Source of the DNA: Moniliophthora roreri
Taxonomy: Eukaryota; Basidiomycota; Agaricomycetes; Agaricales; Marasmiaceae
NCBI GenBank assembly: GCA_001466705.2
Contig: LATX02000244.1
Coordinates: 124,001 to 188,000, forward strand
Length of the DNA stretch: 64,000 nucleotides
Direction of reading: 5' to 3'
Shown here: positions 22,000-31,973 of the stretch, one piece after another
Position numbering within the stretch: the stretch's first letter is position 1
How the letters are laid out: each line of letters starts with the position of its first letter
Notes under the pieces: generated by a model
What the model was told of the DNA's origin: nothing
Database searches by the model: none
What the model saw: the letters and a program-made list of their open reading frames with translations, nothing else
Translations under genes and position numbers: made by a program

Positions 22000-23364
22000 C
22001 AGTCAGAGTGCTACTTCTTCAGGGCTCTGATAATGGCTAAAAGTTCTTTCTCATGAACAGAGTAGTTAGCTGCAGCACCCATAATTTGTTGAGAATCAAA
22101 TGCCCCCAGTCTCACAGAAGGCAAGTCAGGGCCCCATATGAGTACTGACCCAGTATGCCATTCTGAAGCACCACATACAAGGAAAAAATTTATTATCACC
22201 AGGATTCTCATGATCAATAGACACCAGCACTTCCTACAAGGAGAACAGATCCTTGATTTGAGTGAATGCAAGCTTATGGCAGCTAGTCCAAGAAGGAAAA
22301 TTTTTGTTGCATTCCAAGCAGGTGAGAGGCATGAGGTGACGAGTATGTTCAGCCAGGTTTAGGCAGAAACCAGCCACAAAGTGGACCAGACCTAGGAAAC
22401 ACTGAACCTCCTCCGCACTTCATAGTTGTGGGAAGGCAGAGATAGCTTCAACCTTGGATTCCTGGGCTTGAATACTATGAGTGGATACATGATGTCTCAA
22501 GAAATCCAACTCCAGCTGGAAGAAGGCACACTTACAGGCATTGCAGTACAATTTAGCCTCTCTAAGGGCCTGTAGAATCAACTCTACATGTTGTTGATGT
22601 TCCTCAACAGAGTCTGACCAAATCACAATGTCATCCAGGTAAACATGACAGAAACACCCAATGTAAGGCCTAAGTGCAGCCATAACACATTGTTGGACTG
22701 CAGGCAAGTTTTGGAAACCCTGAGGCATGATGGTCCACTCAAAAAGTCCCTGAGGTGTTTGTACTGCAAAATATAGTATGGCATCATCTGCCAGACAAGT
22801 CTGAAAGAATGAATCTGTCATGTTCATCTTGCCCCAAATTTTACCTTTGGAGCAGTCTGCTAGAATATTCTCAATAAGAAGTAGTGGGTATCAATCTGGC
22901 ACTGTATTGGCATTAAGCTGACAGAAATCATTAACCCAACAATACTCACCATTTGTCTTAGGCACAAGGAACACAGGGCTTGCAAACTGCGAACAGGATG
23001 GCCAAATGCAACTGGACTCAAGAGCCTTATCCAGCAGGTTATCCCATGTGGCATGGAGCTTCTGAGGTGAACAGTAGGAGCAAGTCTGTATGGTCTTGTG
23101 TATATCCTTCAAACATAATGAGCAGGTGATGTCTGTAGAGAGCATGTCCATGTGAGGGATAGGTTCAAAAACCTTGCAGTATTTCACTTTGAGACCATCC
23201 AAACACAAAGTCAATGACGACTGAAAGGCCAGTGCATCTATCTGTTTACAGACAGCTGCAACACATCCTACTGCATGGATAACCTCTTCTGAACAAAGGC
23301 CAACAGACCTCCTCAATGAAAGAACAGCTCTGAGTTCTTGCAACATAGTTGAATGGGACTTCAT
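22000..23364 (-). pseudogene. Gypsy reverse transcriptase and RNase H (decayed)
   Basis: The amino-terminal RT region (SPVFLVPKTNGEYCWVNDFCQLN, shown in part) lies near 22,930-23,000, then FEWTIMPQGFQNLPAVQQ and the active-site box YLDDIVIWSD near 22,640. RNase H follows with AAANYSVHEKELLAIIRALK near 22,020-22,080, matching the family's NYPVHEKELLA motif. Frameshifts and stops separate the parts, for example just after the ..NANTVPD segment. Order RT-RNaseH-integrase identifies Ty3/Gypsy rather than Copia. Confidence 0.9.
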
Positions 23365-23373
23365 GATATTAAT

Positions 23374-23919
23374 TCACCAACTGGAAATATCAGAGTTACA
23401 GCAGTGTGCCTCACAGGCCAAAATATAGTGGGCTACAGGTGGAGGTATAACAGGAGTTACAGGTCTAGGTACCAGAAATTCATCAGAGTGTAGAAGGTTA
23501 AAGTCAGAGGGTCTGTGGATAATGAAGCCAAGCTTGGGGTCACATACTAAGGAGTTATAAGCTAGAAAGAAGAGACTGAGAATCATAGGAATGCAGAGAG
23601 AGTCAACTACAACAGTGCAAACTGTATGAGAAGTCCAATGACCTTGAGGGTCAGAAAGCTTCAAACAGATGAAATAAGATGCCAAACATGAACCAGAACC
23701 TGCAGAATCAGAGGCAACACCAAAAACTTCAGGTTTATAGAGCCATTCTAGACATAGACCTAAATGTTCAATGAGATCCCTGCAAATGAGAACAAGATGT
23801 GAGCCATCATCTGCTAGGAGTTCAACCTTAATAGATGTGACTAGTTGAGAGCCAATGAGCAAGGCCTTCCACATGAGATAAGCCATATAGATGGGTTGCT
23901 CCTTCAGAGTAGACACCAT
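23374..23919 (-). pseudogene. Gypsy aspartic protease region (decayed)
   Basis: A 181-codon frame upstream of RT on the element strand. The segment LLADDGSHLVLI resembles the retropepsin active-site loop as found in many Agaricomycete Gypsy elements (x-D-D-G-S/C-x). Position between gag and RT supports the call; the fold cannot be verified from sequence alone. Confidence 0.6.
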
Positions 23920-24599
23920 GACTTGAATAGACTGGCAACAAGCCAGGGGAGCAGAAGCAACAGGGTCAGAACATACCTCAGGAGGTGCAGAGCCAGCACA
24001 GAGACACTTAGGTGCAGGTTGAAGGGTTGTTGAACAGAATGAGTTTTCACATGAATGTTTGTTGGATGCATTGTGATCTTTATATGTGCTGGTAATAGGT
24101 GCAGAGGCATGGGAATCACAGGAAGTAGGTGCAGGAGAAGCAGATGGGGGAGGGGAGCCTCAGCATGAGAGATTCTCTCTGTGATCATTGTCATCATTAG
24201 AAGAGTATCCATTGTCATTGCTGCAAAAGACAGTGGCAACTGCAGAGTGACATAAATTGCAGTATGAGAGACAGGATAAAGGGCAGGAGTGGAGAGTGAT
24301 ATTTATGCCCATACAGGTCATTTTGAGAAAGATGATCAATATGGCAACCAAAAATGGCATTTACAGTGGGTACAGGTGCAGGAGGTGAATCTGGAATTTC
24401 TGTGATCATGGCTAACATTGTGGAGGTGGCAGCCACCACAGCTGTCTTCTTCTCCTTCTTAAGCAAGGCTTGGAAGGAGATCGGAGGCCTGCTGTCCAAC
24501 TGTAGATGGTATCAACAAGCATTAACACCATCCTCTGGAGTAATGCAATGGACAGGGACATCAAAGGGCTGTAGCTCTTTGCAGCTGGCCTTAGTCTTC

Positions 24600-25698
24600 C
24601 AACGGTCAGAGTAGAAGTCACAGCAATTTGAAACAGCTCTGGTGTTCACATAGGACAGCATGCTTGGCATCGTTTAGCAGCCCACAAACATAAGGGTTCA
24701 GACCAGTCTGAGAATTCATAGAAGATTGTGTAGCAGAAAAGAGCTTTGAGTTGTGAGTTTTCGAGTTGTAGAAGGAAGAGGAAGAAAGCAGGCCATGCTT
24801 AGACTTGCAATTCTTAACAAAGAAGTTGAAGTGAGCCTTAGCCAAAGCTTTCTGCAGGGTATCCCAGGCTCAGAAGGCACCATCATGCTCCATTGCCTTC
24901 TGGGCCCATTGAGCACAGGGCAGTGTGGGTGAGACTTGTTTATCCTTCAGGTAAGCACAATACATGTCTAAGATGTTGAGCTGAGCATGAACCTTGAGAC
25001 CCTCATCGGTCTGATGATATCTGGTACCCTTTAGAGCTGCATTTAATGCTTTCAAGGAAGCCCAATAATCAGAAAAGAGCATGTTACCCTGCTTCATAGA
25101 AGCCAAATGTGTACCAGCATCATTGTTCCAGTCAAAACCTATGACAGCCTTCTTAAGGGCAGAGAGGAAAGAGGGATCAGTTGCAGACCAATTCTTTTCC
25201 ATGAGCTTATCATGAATGGCCATCAGCATGTTGGAGAGATGTGAGCTCTGAAATATTGACAGGAATGCTGACTTGTGCTTATAGTCATTGACAACATGCT
25301 TGTGTTTAAAGTATGCCTCAATGAGAACAACAGCATGCCCAAATGTTTTGAGAGAAATTCAGTCAGTGTTAACTGTTGAAAGCTTGTTGTAGCCATTATT
25401 CACAAAATCTGATTGTGGAGCCATAATAGCATCAAAAGAAGAGTCAGAGGAAGAATTGGAGGAAGAGTCATGGTGATCTGGCTCAGAGGGAGCAGCAACA
25501 GGTTTGTGAGAGGAATGTGTAGGAATATGAGGAGGTAATCATGCAGGTGATAATTCATTTACAGCTAAGAAGGTGTTAGTGCTTGATTCAGACTGGACAT
25601 GTGATGAGAAGCATGTGACAATCTGTTTGTTTAGGGCCAGGGTAGCTTTAGTGGTTGCTGACAACTTGAGCTTCAGAGGGGAAGATGTAGACACCATG
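24600..25698 (-). pseudogene. Gypsy gag-like region (decayed)
   Basis: The most upstream ATG is at 25698. Fragments such as FDAIMAPQSDFV near 25,420 and the 119-codon frame at 24870-25229 (LMEKNWSATDP, SFLSALKKAVIGFDW, FSDYWASLKALN) have the helical, Trp-rich look of a capsid domain. In-frame stops occur near 25,540 and 24,870. No intact zinc knuckle seen; PYVCGLLNDAKHAVLCEHQ near 24,650 may be a remnant. Confidence 0.7.
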
Positions 25699-26128
25699 GT
25701 GGACTGGAGGCAATTGTCAGAGTCAGGACAGAACAGGAATAACAGAGAAACAAAGTATATGCTATATCAGTAGCATGTGAGACAGGATGTGAGCAACAAC
25801 AGGAAGCTCCAGAGATGGTTGAGGACTCAAAATAAGACATGGATAGTAGAAGAAGAGTATCCACTCAAGGTGACAAGGGTGGGGAAACAGAGGGCAGAAA
25901 GGAAGAGCTGATGTGTAGGTGGGGTAAGGACTGTGGCCACTAAGAGATTACCTTGGTGATCATGCTCAAAGTATAAAACTTGCCTAGGTGAGATGAGGGA
26001 AAGACAGTATGGAACTGCAGAATCAAGGCAAGTGATGCCAGGAAGTAGAAGAGACAAAATAAAAGGGAGGAGACTTACAGCTGTATAAGCAAGACAAGAA
26101 GACAATACGAATGACAGAAAAAAAAAAA

Positions 26129-26285
26129 AGTATAAAGAGGTGCACACTTGAGATCTGAGGAACATAGTGTTGGATTGAAGATACAACTAGCTAGTGTACA
26201 AGATAGATGTAAGAGGATAAGAAGAAGTTGTGTATGTAAATAAGAAGCTATATATGAGGAGAATGAAGCATGAGAAGCTAACTGG
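26129..26285 (-). repeat. 157-bp direct repeat upstream of gag
   Basis: Partner of 17267-17423. It lies between gag and the right end of the element; the 5' LTR expected to its right is missing apart from a shared TGG, so the element is truncated at this point. Confidence 0.65.
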
Positions 26286-27312
26286 CATGGTTACAGTAAG
26301 CATATTTCTGCCTCTATCTGAATAGTAGATTGACAATGCTAGAGAAACATGCTACATTCTTGATGCTAACAAAAGTGACCAATTCTTTAATAGAGAATGG
26401 CCTAAAGCAAAAGGACAAATATATTACAGAGACAATGTTCAATTAATGCAAGAGCATTCTCAACCAGTCTGGAAATAGGAAGTGACACAAAGGAGTTCTC
26501 AGTAAGTTCTGCATATCCTCTGATCTATTTTACTCTGAGACTAATATCAAATAGACAGTTACAAAGGAGAAATTCACCACTGTCATCCATCAAATGTGGC
26601 TGAAGAAGAGGCTTGCCATAATGAAAATAGAAGTCCAAGGAGAACCAAGCAGACAAGGACAGGGAATGAATGAGAGGAAAGGTAACTTCCAAATATAGAA
26701 TATTCAGTGTCTTCAATTTACTTATTTGGTTTGTCAGGGTTTCTTTACAAAATGTGAACTTGCTAATTAACATCAACAAGGCTTTAATTAGTACTATCCC
26801 AATTTCTTGGACATTTGAGTGACATTTACTATTCTTGGACTTTATGCTGCCATTTCAGTATTGTTATCCCTCAATTACACCAACAGCCATTCTATTTCAT
26901 TATTATTGAACTTGATTACATTATTAGAGTAATGCTCAATGTAATATAAGCCAAAAAACTTCATGGCTGAATAATTGTAGTATATAGCATTTAAAACTAG
27001 CCTGATTTTGGAGAATAATATTGAAAGTACTACTAGTCCAGCAAAGTATCTGTGCCTATTGAGCATTAAGAACATGATTGTTTGTGTAAGAACAGCATGA
27101 CAAGGCATGAAGTAGAAGTTCTTTAATTACACTGTTTGTTAATCCAAATCATCTCAAAACATTCCATGAAAAAAGAAAATGTGATTATAACAGCAAGTTT
27201 ACCCTCTCTGCTTAAGCATCCTTAGATATGTGACATCCCAATAATATGAATCTGCCACCTCCTGCATGAACTTGGACCAGAGACTCTTATTAGTATAACT
27301 ATAAGCAATGTA
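26286..27312. other. Island sequence without supported gene
   Basis: CpG-poor, stop-rich and low in recognisable motifs. Short open frames exist but none has family features. Confidence 0.4.
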
Positions 27313-27793
27313 TCAATCACAAACACCCTGATTACAGCCTTTGAACCAGCAGCAGCAATACTCTCTTATACTGGAAGGGACATATCTGACTCCAGGAAAG
27401 AAGACAAGTTTGAATAAGTGCTTCCTGCCTCTCTTGCCCTCCAATGTTGTCAACATATTGTCAATGTCCTTGCAATGGTAATCCTGTGGGAATTTCTTGT
27501 CATTGACTGGCATTTGAGCTGACTTTATTGCATAGATGGTGAGCTTATGGTTTACAATCATAATGCAGACTAGTACACACAGTACTTACTAGTACCTCTG
27601 TGAGTCATTTGTTCTCAGAGTCAGACAAGTCAATGAATATAGCTGTATCAATAGATGAGCCTTTGCCTGGTGGCATCTCATTTAATATCATCATTTGATC
27701 TTCATCATCATCAGAGTCCTTGATAACAATATAATTCCTTTGGCATTCCACAGATGCATTGTTTTGCACAGAGCTCAACAATTGGAATGACAT
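27313..27793 (-). pseudogene. Two-exon coding remnant of unknown type
   Basis: On the minus strand an acidic frame (KDSDDDEDQMMILNE, then IDLSDSENK) is followed about 40 nt on, past a GTAAGTACT donor-like site, by a basic frame with KFPQDYHCKDIDNMLTTLEG and CCCWFKGCNQG. This looks like two exons of a decayed gene or transposon-borne gene. Family not recognised. Confidence 0.3.
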
Positions 27794-28394
27794 CTGAAGG
27801 TGAAGTTAACAAATGTATGCATATATGCCCTCTGATGATGACTACTCACAAGCTCTCTGTCCATAATGGTGACATCTGTTGCATCCTGGCCATTTGCATT
27901 GCTACCAGCTGAAATGTTGTGTGTGAGTTGCAATGAGCACTTACCATTTTTTGCTGCCCCTGCTGTGTAGGTTCTCCTCTGCCTGTCAAATGACTTCTCA
28001 TATTACTGCCTACTTAAAGATGCTAGTGCTCTGATCCCTGAGATAGAGTGCTAGGCAACTGAGTCAAGACCAGATACAGACCATATACTTGGCTCTACTC
28101 ACCAACATGTACTCTTGCAATCAGTCTGTTGGCAGAGCTGGTAGGTCCACATACAGTATAGAAAGTGTCCAAAAAAATTGGGTCTCCCCAGAAGATCAAA
28201 TGGCAAGTATAAATTCATTAAAAAAGTGGTAGTTTGGGGAGAAGATGTGTTTCAGCAGGTTCCAAGAAAGCACATATAGAAAAATGATGCATCTATTCTT
28301 GAACTTCAACCATCTTGAACTACTATCACAGTAAGGTCAATCTGTCACAAGTTTCAAAAGAAATGCTCATCTTTCAACTCTAGCCATCTTCAAG

Positions 28395-28703
28395 TAGTGA
28401 TGTTGTGGGCTTGGCTTGGCTCAAAGCCCTGGGCTTAGGCCTGGCTTGAGAGGGCTCAGGCTTACCAAACATCAAGCCTGAGCCTTGAGCTGCCAGAAGC
28501 CCAAGCCATAGGCAGAGCCCAGCTTAGGCCAGGGCTTTTGGGTATTACTTGCCTACAGCTATAGGCTGCACTTTCCATCATATTGTCTAGGGCTCAAGCC
28601 CTAAGCCCAGTTGAAGCCCTACATTAGGGCTCGGCTCAGCTTTGTGAGCCCCAGCTCAGTCAGGCCTGGCTTCAGGGCTTGAGCTGAGCCCCCAACATCA
28701 CTA
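28395..28703. mobile_element. hAT-type MITE, 309 bp, with TIRs and 8-bp TSD
   Basis: The ends are perfect 11-bp inverted repeats, TAGTGATGTTG at 28395-28405 and CAACATCACTA at 28693-28703, and the inverted similarity continues inward with mismatches that are nearly all transitions. The element is flanked by TCTTCAAG at 28387-28394 and 28704-28711, an 8-bp target duplication. TA(G)NG ends plus an 8-bp duplication are the hallmark of hAT elements. The interior is GGGCTT/AGCCC-rich and non-coding, so it depends on a transposase elsewhere. Confidence 0.85.
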
Positions 28704-29196
28704 TCTTCAAGATCAAGCAACTATGGGAGATTTGCTTGTACTAGTGTATTATATAGCAATCACTTGGAGAACAAGAGGTAGATGGTGTGTTGAGCTCAAT
28801 TGAGTGTGAGCAAGCTGCAGGTAGTTGAGTGGGTAAGTGATTGTGCAGATAATGAAAGCTAGTGGAATCAAGCACTGTTTAGATAATAGAGAATGTAATA
28901 TAGTTATATCTAGTGTATTCAAGTGCAATTAAGTGTATTACTAGGGTGAAAAATTATACAATTTGGTTATTTTATTTTCCAGCTGCCATTCATTTACCTG
29001 CTCAGGCTAGATTTCACTAGATTTGGCTCTAATGGAAATCAAACAACTTAATTTCACTAGAAAAATCACTTCCCTTATGGACAAAAATATAGTGCAATTG
29101 AGTCCATTCTAGCAGCATTGAGCCATCAACAAGACTCATTTTCACAAGACTCAGCTAGATTCAGCTCAATTAACTTTTTCCTGAGCAAGAATAATC

Positions 29197-29569
29197 AGAG
29201 TGTTCACTATTTTAGCACATTCATTGTTCAACCTTAGGCTTGCCACTGTCTCAAAGTCTCTTTTAAATGTAGGATTGATGACATCTCTTGATTCTTGACC
29301 TCAACTTGACTTCAATGTCAATTTTCAGTGGAAAGCATCAGAAGTTGGCAGCTGTTGTGTATTGAAGACATATATGCAATGGTTGGAAATTCAGTAAAGG
29401 AGATTCTCAATATCATTGTGTTCTTATATCATCTCCCATTCAACAACTCCCTGTGGATATTCTTCATGAAGTCTTTCTTAATTGTCTATCTCAGAACTGT
29501 CTTTCAACTCAAGACCAACAAGCTGTGTCACTGCTCTTAACTCAAATTTGTCAGTCATGGCATGAGGTG
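29197..29569. repeat. Dispersed direct repeat, copy 2 of 2
   Basis: Same orientation as 6681-7040, with transitions and about 13 nt more length near 29,450-29,470 than the first copy. Confidence 0.75.
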
Positions 29570-30780
29570 GCCATTGGACCCATCTTTGTGTATTGCTTTC
29601 ATATCCTAATGCTCTCCCAACAACCAACAATTTGTGCTCAGCAATGAAAGCTAGAGTGCATCAATTACACATAGCTGGAACATTTAGAAGCATTACATTT
29701 GACAATTTCACTCAGTATTGGTGCACCTCACCCAGGTGACACAGATGGCCTTAGATGGATAAAGGACCAGCAGAGCCTCAACAAGTTGCAGAATATCCAT
29801 ATTGACTACACTCTACTTCTCCTTTCATACAGTTCATGGTTGGGCAGCTTTCAGTTGAACATTCCCATGTATATTCAAAGAATCCTTGAGAGTTCTGAGT
29901 TGGTGTAAAACATAGTGCTAGAGGAACTCATCCTTAAATCATCAAACATAAGACCAAAACCATCCTGATGTAGAATCTTGTCTACATTGATGAAGGTTAT
30001 TTCAGATGCCCAATCCATTGGGAAAATCTTAGTCACCTAACACTTATCACAATACATCTGAGAAATGTGATCATTACCCAGTCATTCATGCAATATGGAT
30101 TCTCTCCAGCATGCTCTTCTCTCCACCTTTGCATTATGGCTATTATAGTCATGGAGTACCACATCCACAACTTCATAGATAATGCTTTTGCATCTGCACT
30201 TTTTGAGCATCTGCACACTCTCAATCTGAATTTTCCTGAAGGGATTCCAATAACTCAGGAAATAGCAGTGCTGCTCATAGGGAAAGTGCTGGACTTTATC
30301 ATTGTGCCACAGCTCAACTTTCTGTCACTATGACCAGCCATATGGGCTTTTCTTATCATTTCCACAACCTTCCCTCTTGGTCCCTTTCATGGAACATTCA
30401 ACATGTATTTTATCAAGCTTCACCACTCACCTTCCTATAATAGACAACACATTGGTGGAGTTCCTGCAATCCATGCCTTCCCTGAGATCCATGAATCATT
30501 GTAGCGAGGGAGTGCATTGTTCAAATCTTCTACTAGCACTCTAACATTGACAAATTTCAATGTCATTTGTCCCAACCTTGGATAGTCTGTATATGTGAAA
30601 TGTATGGTTGATAGCAAAGTTTCCCTTTTTGCCTTTGCTGAGGCAAGGATTGACACCATGGAATACCTACATGTCTGCCAGTTGAAGCATATGTCAATAT
30701 CATTCAAGGCATACCCCCAAGGACTCAGAGGCTGAATAGCTTCCAAGGCTTGTTTGTCAAGTGGCCTTCACCACCAATAT
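29300..30780 (+). pseudogene. Decayed protein-coding region, possibly F-box/LRR-like
   Basis: Several plus-strand frames in succession (29328-29540, 29699-29908, 30067-30333, 30302-30544) look like pieces of one protein rich in Leu, His and Pro. Segments such as LTISLSIGAPHPGDTDGLRW and LQNIHIDYTLLLLSY resemble the leucine-rich parts of Agaricomycete F-box proteins. Stops and frame changes break it. The family call is a guess. Confidence 0.3.
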
Positions 30781-31156
30781 CTCACATTAAAGGCTGTTTT
30801 CTTTCTGGAGGTGTGGCAGGGGGGAGTACAGGGGGCGGCAAAATGGGAATTTAAAGGGTGACTGGCACTGAAACACACAGCCGATCGGAATGAAACAGGG
30901 TATAGGTGACAGAAATGGTAGGTGGTTTGGCTTCATCTGGTCAGACATATGTGTGCATATATAGGTTCCGTTTGAAAGCCTACAGCGCTCGCCGCTAATG
31001 ATCAAGGGGTCACTACTGGGTAGGCAAGCCTTCAATCTCCATACAAGATTATCATGTCCTTTTCCTTTGCAATGTTGTCATATCGTTGAACCCTCTATTA
31101 GGTACTCTATTAGCATTCCTGTATAACGATGAATGAGAATTACTAGTTGATAGAAT
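30781..31156. other. Right border of the transposon island
   Basis: CpG reappears from about 30,835 (GGGGGCGGC, GATCGG). The stretch holds the 3' flank of the MTFP1-like gene. No gene supported. Confidence 0.5.
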
Positions 31157-31895
31157 CTATGGTTCATGTTTGCCATCCTCACCTTTGCTGCAGTCTTTCT
31201 GTGCAGCTAGTCTCTCTTTGATCCATTCGAATGCTTTCTCTGTAACGTGCTCTACGGGATGGTCGAAAATGTAAGGTAGACTGGGAATAATAGCGAGACC
31301 TGTCAAAGTCAGTCCCCACATCTTGATACGGGGATTCTTGACATTGACAAAAGCCTTCTTGGCTTGCTTCACGGCGGTATGGATTGTGAAAGCAGGAAGT
31401 GCCCTGTAAGAGCCATAGTCAGTGTTCATTCAAGACATATCCCAAAAAAGAAAGTGCGAACATGGACGCTATAGATTGGAAGGTAGCTCTTTGGACTGCA
31501 ACGAGAGAAATTCTTGTACTTTCTGAGAAATTGGCGGCTTCGAATGGAGTGGGGCCTCTTCTATTGGCCTTGTACCCTTCATATGCAACGTCACCCGAGA
31601 GATAAGCCCATGAGATTCCATATGCGAGGGTGACGACCCAGGGGGGAACTAATGGCCTGACTCGCCCAAATCACTCGTGTAAACTGAAAATTTCCCGGTT
31701 TGAGAGTGAGCAGTGAGATATCGAAATTGAATTCCATACCGCAATATAACGAGAAGATGCACGAAGAGCAGTTCTTAGACGTGCACCGTAGGCTGCATAG
31801 CGAAGTTCTGAGTCTGTAGAGTCGACATTTTGGTCTGCAAGCTTGTCAACTGTCTTCTCGACAGAATCTATGGTGGTGGTGGTGGTGGATAACAT
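31157..31895 (-). CDS. MTFP1/MTP18-like mitochondrial inner-membrane protein (frame problem)
   Basis: Exon 1 from ATG 31895 (LRYAAYGARLRTALRASSRYIA, shown in part by position 31,815-31,742), a middle block (RPLVPPWVVTLAYGISWAYL, then DVAYEGYKANRRGPTP) and a last exon 31430-31157 (ALPAFTIHTAVKQAKKAF, KNPRIKMWGLTLTGLAIIP) follow the mitochondrial fission process protein 1 family along its full length. The last intron (donor GTTCGC, ending TTACAG) joins AT+G in frame. The family's block YTSDLGE (31,678-31,658) and RPLVPP (from 31655) are in different frames, and no GT-AG choice joins exon 1 to either. Either a base is wrong in the sequence or the gene has a frameshift. The family member in animals promotes mitochondrial fission. 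Confidence 0.75.
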
Positions 31896-31973
31896 GGAAC
31901 GAGCAACTTGACGTTTTGCCGCTCAGGGCGGCAAGTACGGATCGTGAACTGAACGCTCTTCTTTACCCCCATC
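31896..31973. promoter_or_regulatory. 78-bp shared promoter, MTFP1-like / FHA-forkhead
   Basis: The two start codons are only 78 bp apart on opposite strands. The gap includes GCCGCTCAGGGCGGC, an imperfect palindrome, at 31918-31932. No TATA box seen. Confidence 0.5.

Larger units (their letters stand above)
5740..30830. mobile_element. CpG-depleted transposable-element island
   Basis: From about 5.74 to 30.83 kb CG dinucleotides are nearly absent, while TG and CA are frequent, in sharp contrast to the flanking genes. The stretch contains a Gypsy element, LTRs, a MITE, broken coding remnants and repeated blocks, and no intact host gene. The pattern fits cytosine methylation at CpG followed by deamination (or a RIP-like process), as known for silenced repeats in Agaricomycetes. 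About 6.5 kb of its length appears to be assembly duplication. Confidence 0.85.

Noticed and set aside
28395..28703. GGGCTT-rich stretch as telomere-like or rRNA-derived sequence
   Set aside because: The TIRs and 8-bp target duplication explain it as a MITE; units are not regular telomere repeats.
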